From the NCBI GenBank assembly GCA_963701715.1, contig CAVPAX010000006.1, positions 310,001-374,000 of the forward strand: DNA of 64,000 nt, in the 5' to 3' direction. This DNA is from Methylotenera_A sp963701715 (lineage in GTDB: Bacteria > Pseudomonadota > Gammaproteobacteria > Burkholderiales > Methylophilaceae). The notes under the pieces are model-generated. The model worked only from the letters and a program-made list of their open reading frames with translations, ran no database searches and was not told the origin of the DNA. The translations under genes and the position numbers were made by a program. Below are positions 1 through 8,442 of this stretch, piece after piece. Position 1 is the first letter of the stretch. Every line of letters starts with the position of its first letter.

Positions 1-490
1 TAATCTAAGGTCGTCAAGCATGTTTCTTGTAAACATGCCGCTGCCATGTTTTTGTAGTGCTTCATCAAATATTTTGTGAACTGAAGGGAAGTCAAATAGC
101 TAGTGTCTCACTTCCGTCACTACAGCGGGCTTTGCGTTGGTTGAAGTAACCTGATTTGCAAATTGATAATATTGTGAAAGTAGTGTTAGTTTGAGTTGAG
201 AAGAGGCGATTTTCTGCGCGGGCGTCACATTTTCGGTGGTGCCAACACGGTCGCATAGTTCATGAATTATTTGATATTGTTGTGCTGGGTTAAATGGCTG
301 AAGATTCTCAAAAAGTGCAGTTTTTTTGTTTGGAGCTAGAAATGGATAAGATGCGTGTGGAATGTTGACATTGAAATCAACTGCATAGGCACGTGACGCT
401 AACGATTTGCGAACCTGAGAGTGCTTGCGACAAGATTTCTGAAGCTCGTTGAATAAAGGCTGTACTGATTCTAGAATTTAAGGCATTCAT
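1..490 (-). pseudogene. Decayed gene, possibly abortive-infection type; runs off the left edge
   Basis: A start ATG at 490 with a purine-rich leader (AAAGAG) opens a frame that runs MNALNSRISTAF... and stops at 377-379. A second frame, shifted by one base, is open from 477 to 103 and carries conserved-looking sequence (AYAVDFNVNIPHASYPF, then APNKKTALFENL). It meets an in-frame TAG at 100-102 and then stays open to the window edge, ending FTRNMLDDLRL. Joining the frames needs removal of one base near 390-400 and read-through of the TAG. The N-terminal pattern reminds me of uncharacterised abortive-infection/AbiJ-like proteins, but that is recall, not proof. The gene follows the symporter stop by about ten bases on the same strand. 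Confidence 0.55.
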
Positions 491-500
491 TTTTTTCTCT

Positions 501-2384
501 TTAATGCGAAACATCTTCCACATGCAAGCCCGTATTTTGGCGCACGTAGAGTTCTTCCCACAAGTCTTCGGCGCGTTTGTCGCGGGTGAATAAGCTAAAT
601 AGAATAACCATTAAAAAACCAAGTGGAATTGAAATAATGCCCGGGTTTTTAAGAGGAAACAGCGGTTTTTCCAGCCCCATCAAGCTAGTGGTTTGGCCTT
701 GATATTTAGCTGTATCTTCTTCTGCTTTTTTAACTTGTTTTTCCAGCGTTGCAATTTCCTTTTCAATGTTAGCCACTGCTTCTTGACTGCGGATGCGCAT
801 CAGCAAATCGCGCTGTTCGGCAATCTTCTGCGGCGCGCTTTGCATCACGGCATTGGCATCACTCAACACTTTTAGCGGGTAGGTCATATTGGGTGACACC
901 AGCACCAGTAAAATCGCGCTGCCCGCGCCTATCAGCATGCCCATCACTACGCCGGTGGTATTGCATTTTTTCCAGTAAAGCGTGAGAAAAATCGCGGGTA
1001 GATTGCTGCTGGCGGCCACGGCAAACGCCATGCCGACCAAGTGCGCGACGTTTTGGCCTTTCGCCAGAATGCCGATAAGAATTGCCACAATGCCCACGCC
1101 AACGCTGGCGATGCGCGCGGCTTTCATTTGCTGCTGCTGTGGGGCCTTGCCATCTTTCATGACATTCACGTACAAATCGTGCGCGATTGCAGAGGCAGAT
1201 GCCAGCACCAAACCTGCGACGACGGCGACGATGGTCGCAAACGCCACCGCGGCGACAAAGGCGAGCATGAAATTGCCCAGCAGAGAGTTCTCGCCGCCGC
1301 CCAGATACTGCGCAAGCAAAGGCGCGGCCATATTGCCGCCTTTATCAATGCTACCGATAACGTCTGGGCCAACGTGCATCGCCGCGCCAAAGCCCAAAAA
1401 CAGCGTGAGCACATAAAACCCACCGATAATCACCATCGCCCAGACCACGCTTTTACGCGCTGCTTGTGCGTTGGGTACGGTAAAGAAACGCATTAGGATA
1501 TGCGGTAAACCCGCGGTGCCGAATACTAGCGCCATGCCAAGACTGATTTGGTCGATGGGGTCTTTCAGAAATAAACCGGGTTCCAGAAAGCGTTGGCCGA
1601 GCTCTTGCGCGTTCATATTGCTGGCCACATCGCCTAACAATTTCGCCACTTGCGCTTGAATTTTTGCGTCGTCGACTACTGCTTGCAAAAAAGCCGGTAG
1701 GCTGAATCCATAAGGCAGCCAGACCAATGTGACCAACACCAAAGATGCAATCACAAGCAAAATCGCTTTGACGATTTGCACGTAGGTGGTCGCCACCATG
1801 CCGCCGAACACCACGTAAGCGAGCATGAGCGTGCCGACTGCGATGACCGAGATTTCGTAATCAATGCCGATGAGTGTTTTTACCAGCACACCGCCGCCGA
1901 CCATTTGCGCGGTGAGGTAGAAAATGGAGACTGTAATGGTAGAAAGCGCGGCAATCATGCGCGCTCTTTTAGGGTTGTTGCGGAAGGCCAAAATGTCGCC
2001 CAGCGTATATTTACCGATGTTGCGGCAGGGCTCGGCAATCACCAACAGCACTGCGATATAACCCATGAGAAAGCCGACCGAATACATAAAGCCATCGTAG
2101 CCGTAAAGTGAGATCAAGCCGGCAATGCCGAGAAAAGATGCGGCGGAAAGGTAATCGCCCGCAATCGCCCAGCCGTTTTGCAAGCCGCTGATGCTGTTAT
2201 TAGCGGCATAAAAGTCGGCGGTAGATTTGACGCGTTTGCTTGCCCACCATGTGATCACCATGGTGGCGGCGATAATGCTGCTGAATACTAAAAAAGTGAG
2301 CCATTTATAGTCATTTGCGACCGCGCCAGAAGCTAGTACTGGTGCGCTTTGCAGGGCGGTGCATAAAAACAATAATTTCTTCAT
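501..2384 (-). CDS. Sodium:solute symporter, large subunit (ActP-like)
   Basis: 627 aa membrane protein of the SSS family, the type that pairs with a DUF4212 small subunit (VC_2705-like). It probably moves a small organic acid or similar solute with Na+ across the inner membrane; the substrate cannot be read from the sequence. Residues 1-20 look like a signal sequence, followed by about 13 hydrophobic segments with the conserved NGWAIAGDYLSAASFLG stretch near residue 70. Residues about 505-578 form a charged, coiled-coil-like loop (KEIATLEKQVKKAEEDTAKY) before the last membrane segment, an insertion compared with E. coli ActP. Its ATG overlaps the stop of the upstream small subunit by four bases (2381-2384), so the two are translationally coupled. 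Confidence 0.88.
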   Translation of the reverse strand: MKKLLFLCTALQSAPVLASGAVANDYKWLTFLVFSSIIAATMVITWWASKRVKSTADFYAANNSISGLQNGWAIAGDYLSAASFLGIAGLISLYGYDGFMYSVGFLMGYIAVLLVIAEPCRNIGKYTLGDILAFRNNPKRARMIAALSTITVSIFYLTAQMVGGGVLVKTLIGIDYEISVIAVGTLMLAYVVFGGMVATTYVQIVKAILLVIASLVLVTLVWLPYGFSLPAFLQAVVDDAKIQAQVAKLLGDVASNMNAQELGQRFLEPGLFLKDPIDQISLGMALVFGTAGLPHILMRFFTVPNAQAARKSVVWAMVIIGGFYVLTLFLGFGAAMHVGPDVIGSIDKGGNMAAPLLAQYLGGGENSLLGNFMLAFVAAVAFATIVAVVAGLVLASASAIAHDLYVNVMKDGKAPQQQQMKAARIASVGVGIVAILIGILAKGQNVAHLVGMAFAVAASSNLPAIFLTLYWKKCNTTGVVMGMLIGAGSAILLVLVSPNMTYPLKVLSDANAVMQSAPQKIAEQRDLLMRIRSQEAVANIEKEIATLEKQVKKAEEDTAKYQGQTTSLMGLEKPLFPLKNPGIISIPLGFLMVILFSLFTRDKRAEDLWEELYVRQNTGLHVEDVSH

Positions 2385-2707
2385 ACGATGCCTTTGATAT
2401 TGTGTGCATCATTGACTAATTCGCGCGCTCTCGTGTCAAATTCAGTATTGGCACGCTTGGCGTAGATGGTTGCAATTGCCCATGCGACAATAAATTGAGA
2501 TAGGGCAAATAGCAGCCCGATATTGATGACGCCCCAGATTTTGATTTTAAAAATATCCTGAAAATAGGCAGTGCTAATCGGTAGCAAAAAATAAAAAATC
2601 AATGCAAACAACATCATGCGCCATAAGAACCTATTTTTGTCTCGATGCAGGGCTTGAAACCGTGGATCAGCCACAACCGCTTCCCAATGGATGTTGGATT
2701 TTTTCAA
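2381..2707 (-). CDS. DUF4212 small subunit of sodium/solute symporter
   Basis: 108 aa with two hydrophobic segments (residues about 30-52 and 62-85), the usual layout of DUF4212 proteins, which are encoded just upstream of an SSS-type symporter and are thought to form a two-subunit transporter. The N-terminus is soluble and basic (HWEAVVADPRFQALHRDKNRFLW). It overlaps the large subunit gene by ATGA. The promoter must lie in 2708-2839, shared with the divergent pyrG. Confidence 0.85.
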   Translation of the reverse strand: MKKSNIHWEAVVADPRFQALHRDKNRFLWRMMLFALIFYFLLPISTAYFQDIFKIKIWGVINIGLLFALSQFIVAWAIATIYAKRANTEFDTRARELVNDAHNIKGIV

Positions 2708-2753
2708 AAAGATTTCCCCTTATTTTTTGAATGTATTGCATCGTTTTACTGAT

Positions 2754-2777
2754 GATTGTACTGGCGATTGTACTGGC
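2754..2777. repeat. Perfect 12-bp tandem duplication
   Basis: The 12-mer GATTGTACTGGC occurs twice in direct succession (2754-2765 and 2766-2777) in the leader between the divergent symporter and pyrG genes. A TAAAAT box at 2785-2790 could be a -10 element for pyrG, so the duplication may alter promoter spacing. Function is not known. Confidence 0.7.
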
Positions 2778-2839
2778 TTTGCGGTAAAATTTCTTCCCGT
2801 CTGTACGAATTTAATCGTGCGCCAATATTCAAGGGTTTT

Positions 2840-4471
2840 ATGACCAAATATGTATTCGTCACCGGCGGTGTAGTTTCCTCTTTAGGCAAAGGTATCGCGG
2901 CTGCTAGCCTAGGTGCTATTCTCGAATCCCGTGGCATCAAAGTGACCATGCTCAAGCTGGACCCTTATATTAATGTGGATCCGGGTACTATGTCGCCGTT
3001 CCAGCATGGCGAGGTATTTGTCACCGATGACGGTGCTGAAACTGACCTTGATTTAGGCCATTATGAGCGTTTTATTTCTCAGCGCATGGGCAAACGTAAT
3101 AATTTTACTACCGGCCAAATTTACGAAAGTGTCATCAAGAAAGAACGCCGCGGCGAGTATCTGGGCAAAACGGTACAGGTGATTCCACACATTACCGACG
3201 AGATAAAAGCTCACATCAAACGTGGTGCAGAAGGCGCAGATGTGGCAATTGTGGAAGTGGGCGGTACGGTGGGTGATATCGAGTCACTGCCATTTCTGGA
3301 AGCCATTCGTCAGATGGGTTTTGAAGAGGGCAAGACAAACACTTGCTATGTCCATTTAACTTTGCTGCCGTGGATTCCCACCGCAGGCGAGCTTAAAACC
3401 AAGCCAACGCAGCATTCGGTAAAAGAACTGCGTGAAATCGGTATTCAGCCGGATATTCTATTGTGCCGTGCTGAGCGTGAAATCCCAGAAGACGAAAAGC
3501 GCAAAATCGCGCTATTTACCAACGTGCCGTATGAGGCTGTGATTAGTGCGATAGATAGCGATTCAATATATAAGATACCTGGATTATTGCACGACCAGAT
3601 GATGGATGAGATTGTTTGCCACAAGCTGGATATTTTAGCTAAGGCGGCAGATTTATCCAGCTGGAAACATATTACCCATGCGCTTGCCAATCCAAGACAC
3701 ACCGTTGATATTGCCTTTGTGGGCAAGTATGTCGATTTGGCCGATTCGTATAAATCTCTCACCGAGGCCTTAATCCACGCAGGTATTCATACGAATTCCA
3801 AAGTAAAAATTCACTACATGGATAGTGAAGAAATCGAAAAAAATGGTACTGATAAATTAAAGGCCATGGATGCGATTTTGATTCCTGGTGGATTTGGCAA
3901 ACGCGGTACCGAAGGTAAAATTGCAGCGATTAAATATGCGCGAGAGAATAAAATTCCATACTTGGGTATTTGTCTGGGCATGCAACTGGCGGTGATTGAA
4001 TTCGCCCGCAATGTGGCAGGCTTAAAAGATGCCAATAGTACTGAGTTTGATGCAGAGGCGCCTCATAAGCTGATTGGCTTAATTACCGAATGGAAAGATG
4101 CTTCCGGCAATCTAGAAGTGCGTAATGAAAATTCGGATCTTGGAGGCACCATGAGACTAGGGGCGCAAAGCTGCCCGATAGTGCCGGGTACACTGGCAGC
4201 GAGTATTTATGGTGCGCAGGTGAATGAACGTCATCGCCATCGCTATGAGGTGAATAATCATTACGTGGAGCAGTTAAAACAGGCAGGTTTGGTGGTATCT
4301 GCACGTACGCCGACCGAAAATTTATGCGAGATGATTGAGTTGCCACAAAATGTACATCCATGGTTTATAGCTTGCCAGTTTCACCCGGAATTTACTTCTA
4401 ATCCGCGCACTGGACACCCGTTATTTAAAGCCTATGTTGAAGCTGCTTTAAAGTGCAGAGGAGCCAAATAA
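2840..4471 (+). CDS. pyrG: CTP synthase
   Basis: 543 aa, the normal length. Makes CTP from UTP using ATP and glutamine in the cytoplasm. The frame is open further upstream, but the start at 2840 gives the family N-terminus MTKYVFVTGGVVSSLGKGI with the P-loop. The synthetase domain covers residues about 1-265; the class I glutamine amidotransferase domain follows, with nucleophile Cys378 in GICLGMQ and the C-terminal His/Glu in CQFHPEF. An AAGG stands about six bases before the ATG. The first gene of a pyrG-kdsA-eno-ftsB run; the kdsA ATG follows the pyrG stop directly. Confidence 0.97.
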   Translation: MTKYVFVTGGVVSSLGKGIAAASLGAILESRGIKVTMLKLDPYINVDPGTMSPFQHGEVFVTDDGAETDLDLGHYERFISQRMGKRNNFTTGQIYESVIKKERRGEYLGKTVQVIPHITDEIKAHIKRGAEGADVAIVEVGGTVGDIESLPFLEAIRQMGFEEGKTNTCYVHLTLLPWIPTAGELKTKPTQHSVKELREIGIQPDILLCRAEREIPEDEKRKIALFTNVPYEAVISAIDSDSIYKIPGLLHDQMMDEIVCHKLDILAKAADLSSWKHITHALANPRHTVDIAFVGKYVDLADSYKSLTEALIHAGIHTNSKVKIHYMDSEEIEKNGTDKLKAMDAILIPGGFGKRGTEGKIAAIKYARENKIPYLGICLGMQLAVIEFARNVAGLKDANSTEFDAEAPHKLIGLITEWKDASGNLEVRNENSDLGGTMRLGAQSCPIVPGTLAASIYGAQVNERHRHRYEVNNHYVEQLKQAGLVVSARTPTENLCEMIELPQNVHPWFIACQFHPEFTSNPRTGHPLFKAYVEAALKCRGAK

Positions 4472-5311
4472 ATGAAATTATGTGGCTTCGAAGTTGGCTT
4501 AGATAAACCACTCTTTTTAATTGCAGGCCCTTGTGTGATTGAATCACGCGAATTTGCAATCGAGACGGCGGGACAGTTAAAAGAAATTGCGGCAAAAGTC
4601 GGTATTCCTTTTATTTATAAATCTTCTTACGACAAGGCGAATCGCAGTTCCACCAAGACGTTTCGCGGCTTTGGCATGGAAGAGGGCTTAAAAATTCTGG
4701 ATGAAGTGAAGCGCCAAGTGGGCGTGCCGGTGCTGACCGATGTGCATACAGAGGAACAAGTTCCGCATGTGGCAGCTGTGGTGGATGTGCTGCAAACACC
4801 TGCATTTTTATGCAGGCAAACCGATTTTATTGTGGCTGTGGCGACTTGCGGCAAGCCAGTAAATATCAAAAAAGGCCAATTTTTAGCCCCGCATGACATG
4901 CTGCAAGTGGTAAATAAAGCCAAAGAGGCTAATGGTGGAGCGGATACTATTATGGTGTGTGAGCGTGGCGTTTCTTTTGGCTATAACACACTGGTTTCAG
5001 ATATGCGTGGTTTGGCAATTATGCGTGAGACCAATTGCCCGGTTGTGTTTGATGCGACGCACTCGGTACAACAACCAGGTGGACAAGGTGACAAAAGTGG
5101 TGGGCAACGCGAGTTTGTGCCTGTATTGGCTCGCGCTGCAGTGGCTAGTGGTATCTCTGGCGTGTTTATGGAAACGCATCCTGATCCATCAAAAGCGTTG
5201 TCTGATGGCCCCAATGCATGGCCGCTGCATAAAATGGAAGATTTACTGCATTTGTTGGTAGACTTGGACAAGGTAGTAAAAAAAGCTGGTTTTATTGAAT
5301 CAACATTATAA
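4472..5311 (+). CDS. kdsA: 2-dehydro-3-deoxyphosphooctonate aldolase (KDO-8-P synthase)
   Basis: 279 aa. Condenses arabinose 5-phosphate and phosphoenolpyruvate to KDO 8-phosphate for the lipopolysaccharide inner core, so the organism is Gram-negative. Visible family signatures are LIAGPCVIES near the N-terminus, YKSSYDKANRSS, the barrel stretch DVHTEEQ, and DATHSVQQPGGQGDKSGG towards the end. It starts on the base after the pyrG stop with AGAGG at the end of pyrG as ribosome site. The conserved neighbourhood pyrG-kdsA-eno supports the call. Confidence 0.97.
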   Translation: MKLCGFEVGLDKPLFLIAGPCVIESREFAIETAGQLKEIAAKVGIPFIYKSSYDKANRSSTKTFRGFGMEEGLKILDEVKRQVGVPVLTDVHTEEQVPHVAAVVDVLQTPAFLCRQTDFIVAVATCGKPVNIKKGQFLAPHDMLQVVNKAKEANGGADTIMVCERGVSFGYNTLVSDMRGLAIMRETNCPVVFDATHSVQQPGGQGDKSGGQREFVPVLARAAVASGISGVFMETHPDPSKALSDGPNAWPLHKMEDLLHLLVDLDKVVKKAGFIESTL

Positions 5312-5368
5312 AAAAGACTGTAAGCAGAAGTTATTAGTGAAGTTATTTGTAAATTTTAGGAGAAAGTC

Positions 5369-6655
5369 ATGAGCGCCATCGTAGATATCATCGCCCGCGA
5401 AATTATGGATTCACGCGGTAACCCAACAGTTGAGGCTGACGTACTGCTGGAAAGTGGCGTGATTGGTCGTGCCGCGGTACCATCGGGTGCGTCTACAGGC
5501 GCTAAAGAGGCGATGGAGCTGCGCGACGGCGACAAAGACCGCTATCTGGGTAAAGGTGTTCTGCAGGCAGTGGAAAACGTAAACACTGAAATTACTGAAG
5601 CGATTATAGGGCTGGATGCAGAAGAGCAAAGTTTTATTGATAAAACGCTGATTGAATTGGATGGCACTGAAAACAAAGATCGCCTAGGAGCCAATGCGAT
5701 TTTGGCGGTTTCGATGGCTTGCGCACGAGCAGCCGCTGAAGAGAGTGGACTCCCTCTGTACCGATATTTAGGCGGTTCAGGTGCCATGCAGTTGCCGACG
5801 CCAATGATGAATATCATCAATGGCGGCGCGCATGCTGATAACAGCGTGGACATGCAGGAGTTCATGATCATCCCGGCAGGTTTGCCAACATTCCGCGAAG
5901 CTTTGCGTTGCGGTGCGGAAGTGTTTCATCAGCTCAAGAAAACATTGCACAAAAAAGGCTTAGCAACCACAGTAGGTGACGAGGGTGGGTTTGCACCTAA
6001 TCTGCCATCAAACGAGGCGGCGATTCAGTTGATTATGGAATCGATTTCTGCCGCTGGTTATGAGCCAGGTAAAGATGTGTATCTGGGTCTGGATTGCGCT
6101 AGTACCGAGTTTTATAAAGATGGAAAATACCATTTAGAATCAGAAGGTTTGGCACTTTCCTCTAAAGAATTTACAGACTATTTAGCCACCTGGTGTGATA
6201 AATATCCGATTATCACGATTGAAGATGGTATGAGTGAATTTGACTGGGATGGATGGGATATCCTTACTAGACGCTTAGGAAAAACAACTCAATTAGTGGG
6301 GGATGACTTGTTTGTGACCAACTCCAAAATTTTGCGAGAAGGCATTCAACGCGGCGTGGCGAACTCTGTGTTGATTAAAGTTAATCAGATTGGTACTTTG
6401 ACTGAAACCTTCCAAACCATCGAGATGGCCAAACGAGCCGGTTACACTGCAGTGGTTTCGCATCGCTCTGGTGAGACAGAAGATACCACGATTGCGGATA
6501 TTTCTGTTGCAACCAACGCATTGCAAATTAAAACAGGCTCACTGTGCCGTTCTGAGCGTGTGGCTAAATATAACCAACTATTGCGCATTGAAGAAGAACT
6601 GGGTGATGCGACCAGTTATGCAGGCAAAGGCGCTTTTTACCAACTGTTTAAGTGA
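5369..6655 (+). CDS. eno: Enolase
   Basis: 428 aa, standard length. Interconverts 2-phosphoglycerate and phosphoenolpyruvate and in many proteobacteria is also an RNA degradosome partner. The sequence shows MSAIVDIIAREIMDSRGNPT at the start, the metal-binding acidic residues in LGLDCASTEFY and IEDGMSEFDWDGW, the catalytic lysine in SVLIKVNQIGTLTET, and the enolase signature around VSHRSGETEDT. AGGAGA sits about seven bases before the ATG. It overlaps ftsB by GTGA. Confidence 0.98.
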   Translation: MSAIVDIIAREIMDSRGNPTVEADVLLESGVIGRAAVPSGASTGAKEAMELRDGDKDRYLGKGVLQAVENVNTEITEAIIGLDAEEQSFIDKTLIELDGTENKDRLGANAILAVSMACARAAAEESGLPLYRYLGGSGAMQLPTPMMNIINGGAHADNSVDMQEFMIIPAGLPTFREALRCGAEVFHQLKKTLHKKGLATTVGDEGGFAPNLPSNEAAIQLIMESISAAGYEPGKDVYLGLDCASTEFYKDGKYHLESEGLALSSKEFTDYLATWCDKYPIITIEDGMSEFDWDGWDILTRRLGKTTQLVGDDLFVTNSKILREGIQRGVANSVLIKVNQIGTLTETFQTIEMAKRAGYTAVVSHRSGETEDTTIADISVATNALQIKTGSLCRSERVAKYNQLLRIEEELGDATSYAGKGAFYQLFK

Positions 6656-6975
6656 AAGCATTAACGCTTATATTTGTGATATTGATTGCCTTGCTGCAGT
6701 ATCCGCTGTGGCTTGGCAAAGGAAGCTGGTTGCGGGTCTGGAATGTGAACCAGCAAATTGAAGAACAAAAAGAAAAAAATGCAGCGTTTAAGCAACGCAA
6801 TGAAACCTTGAATGCTGAAGTGCGTGATTTAAAACAGGGCAATGCTGCGATAGAGGAGCGTGCACGCAGCGAGCTTGGCATGATTAAGCAGGATGAAGTG
6901 TTCTATCAGGTCATTGATCAACCACTGCCAACACAGCCCGCTAATCAATTACCAGCGGTGCCGGCTGCGCCCTAG
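6652..6975 (+). CDS. ftsB: Cell division protein FtsB
   Basis: 107 aa bitopic protein of the FtsQLB divisome complex. It has one membrane helix (residues about 3-20), then a coiled coil with the typical pattern (VNQQIEEQKEKNAAFKQRNETL) and the family motif IEERARSELGMIKQDEVFYQV. GTG start at 6652 overlaps the eno stop. The C-terminal tail is Pro/Ala-rich. eno-ftsB adjacency is conserved in beta- and gammaproteobacteria. Its stop interlocks with the stop of the convergent ygfZ. Confidence 0.93.
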   Translation: MKALTLIFVILIALLQYPLWLGKGSWLRVWNVNQQIEEQKEKNAAFKQRNETLNAEVRDLKQGNAAIEERARSELGMIKQDEVFYQVIDQPLPTQPANQLPAVPAAP

Positions 6976-7919
6976 GTCTCCAATGGATAGGGTAATGGCT
7001 TAACAAAAATGGGCGTGCTATTCCAGTAGATATTGCCCGTTTGTTGTGCATCGATACGCATTTCAACCAGTACGTCAAATTCTTTTGAAGCATTTGTAGC
7101 AACCCTGACGATTTGACCCACTTCATTTTTTGTTTCATCAGTCACTTTATCACCGGCCTGCGGAGTTCTATCTGATTGGCCTACAGGGCATATAGTAGCC
7201 AAATAAGTGCGACGTTTTACGCTGCCTAAATAATGGGTTCGCGCCACGATTTCCTGGCCTGTATAGCATCCTTTTTTAAAGCTGATACCATTTAAAATAT
7301 CCAAATTAAGCATCTGTGGCACAAATTGTTCTTGTGTGGCTAATTCAACATCAGGAATGCCTGCCTGTATCTCCAGCCAATCCCAGCGCGACTTTTCGAC
7401 TACTTCGCAATCAGTTTTGAGCGCACTCCATATGGTCGATGCGTGGATGGAATCGGTAAAAATTTCAAAGCGGCTGTGCCCTACAATCGTGGGTAGTTTC
7501 AGAATCGTTGCATTTTCCAAAGTAACTAATTCGTAGTTTTCAGTCGGTATTTTACCAAGGCTGCAGCTCAGTATTGATGCGGTTTCCAGGCCATCTATTC
7601 CAAACTTTTTAATCTCGTTTGAAACATCTTTAATCTCAACCTTGCTGCGCAACACATACATTTTCAGACGCTTTATGATGGGTTCAAGCAGATCGCGGTT
7701 GAATTGTAGGTGAATATGGTCAGCATGAGCAAATGCGAGAAATAAAGCTAATATACGGCCCTTGGGATTGCAGTAAGCAGTGTAATGCGCATTTTCGTCC
7801 GTTAGTAATTTTACATCATTGGTGACCTGGCCTTGCAAAAACGCGGCGGCATCCGCACCGCTAATCTCTAGTAAGCCCAGATGCGATAAATCGCATAGAA
7901 TATTGCTGCTTGTTGTCAT
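6972..7919 (-). CDS. ygfZ: tRNA-modifying / folate-binding protein YgfZ
   Basis: 315 aa member of the GcvT-like folate-binding family that supports assembly or repair of Fe-S enzymes such as the tRNA methylthiotransferase MiaB. The diagnostic motif KGCYTGQEIVAR, with its conserved cysteine, is present at about two thirds of the length; the N-terminal part has LLEISGADAAAFLQGQVTND, typical of the family. It is convergent with ftsB and divergent from the ygfX-like gene, and the four bases CTAG at 6972-6975 are shared by both stop codons. Confidence 0.92.
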   Translation of the reverse strand: MTTSSNILCDLSHLGLLEISGADAAAFLQGQVTNDVKLLTDENAHYTAYCNPKGRILALFLAFAHADHIHLQFNRDLLEPIIKRLKMYVLRSKVEIKDVSNEIKKFGIDGLETASILSCSLGKIPTENYELVTLENATILKLPTIVGHSRFEIFTDSIHASTIWSALKTDCEVVEKSRWDWLEIQAGIPDVELATQEQFVPQMLNLDILNGISFKKGCYTGQEIVARTHYLGSVKRRTYLATICPVGQSDRTPQAGDKVTDETKNEVGQIVRVATNASKEFDVLVEMRIDAQQTGNIYWNSTPIFVKPLPYPLET

Positions 7920-7953
7920 GCTGTTAGCTGCCTTGTTGTGACTATAATGTCGT

Positions 7954-8442
7954 ATGCGGTCTATTTTACTTCAACCCATACATATTAAGCTTATGTCTTC
8001 TAACCTAATCTCGGGGTTGCTTGGTATTGTTTCAATCATTTGCTGTTTGATTATTTTGAGCTTACCGGTCTCAATCACCATTAAGGCTTCTATTATCGGG
8101 CTAATTATTGCTTCAAGTATTTATTTTATTTTGCGCGATGCTTTGCTGCTTTTGCCCTGGTCATGGCAATCAATTGAGGTGAACTGCCGAGGCGAACTTA
8201 GTATGACAAATAAACGTGGCCATAAATTTCAGCCTGCACTTGCCTCTAATTGTTTTATTCAGGCCAATTTAATCATTTTGAATTTTAAAAGAAAAGAATT
8301 TAAGTTTGCTTTGCCGCCTGTAATTTTATTCGCAAACGTTGAAAATACTGATGAATTAAGGCGCTTAAGGATTTGGCTGCGCTGGTTCAAGCGTGATATA
8401 GAGAATCAAGAAGATTTAAATATACCAGATTCCGCTGCCTGA
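7954..8442 (+). CDS. YgfX-like inner membrane protein
   Basis: 162 aa. Two hydrophobic helices (residues about 17-37 and 42-62) are followed by a short soluble domain ending in LRRLRIWLRWFK, the pattern of YgfX family proteins, which lie next to ygfZ in many beta- and gammaproteobacteria. In E. coli, YgfX (CptA) is linked to the SdhE (YgfY) locus and to cell-shape effects; here the role is unknown. A TATAAT box at 7942-7947 lies only six bases before the ATG, so the transcript may be leaderless, or the start may be the ATG at 7993. The last 37 bases overlap the end of the convergent mxaL-like gene. Confidence 0.6.
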   Translation: MRSILLQPIHIKLMSSNLISGLLGIVSIICCLIILSLPVSITIKASIIGLIIASSIYFILRDALLLLPWSWQSIEVNCRGELSMTNKRGHKFQPALASNCFIQANLIILNFKRKEFKFALPPVILFANVENTDELRRLRIWLRWFKRDIENQEDLNIPDSAA

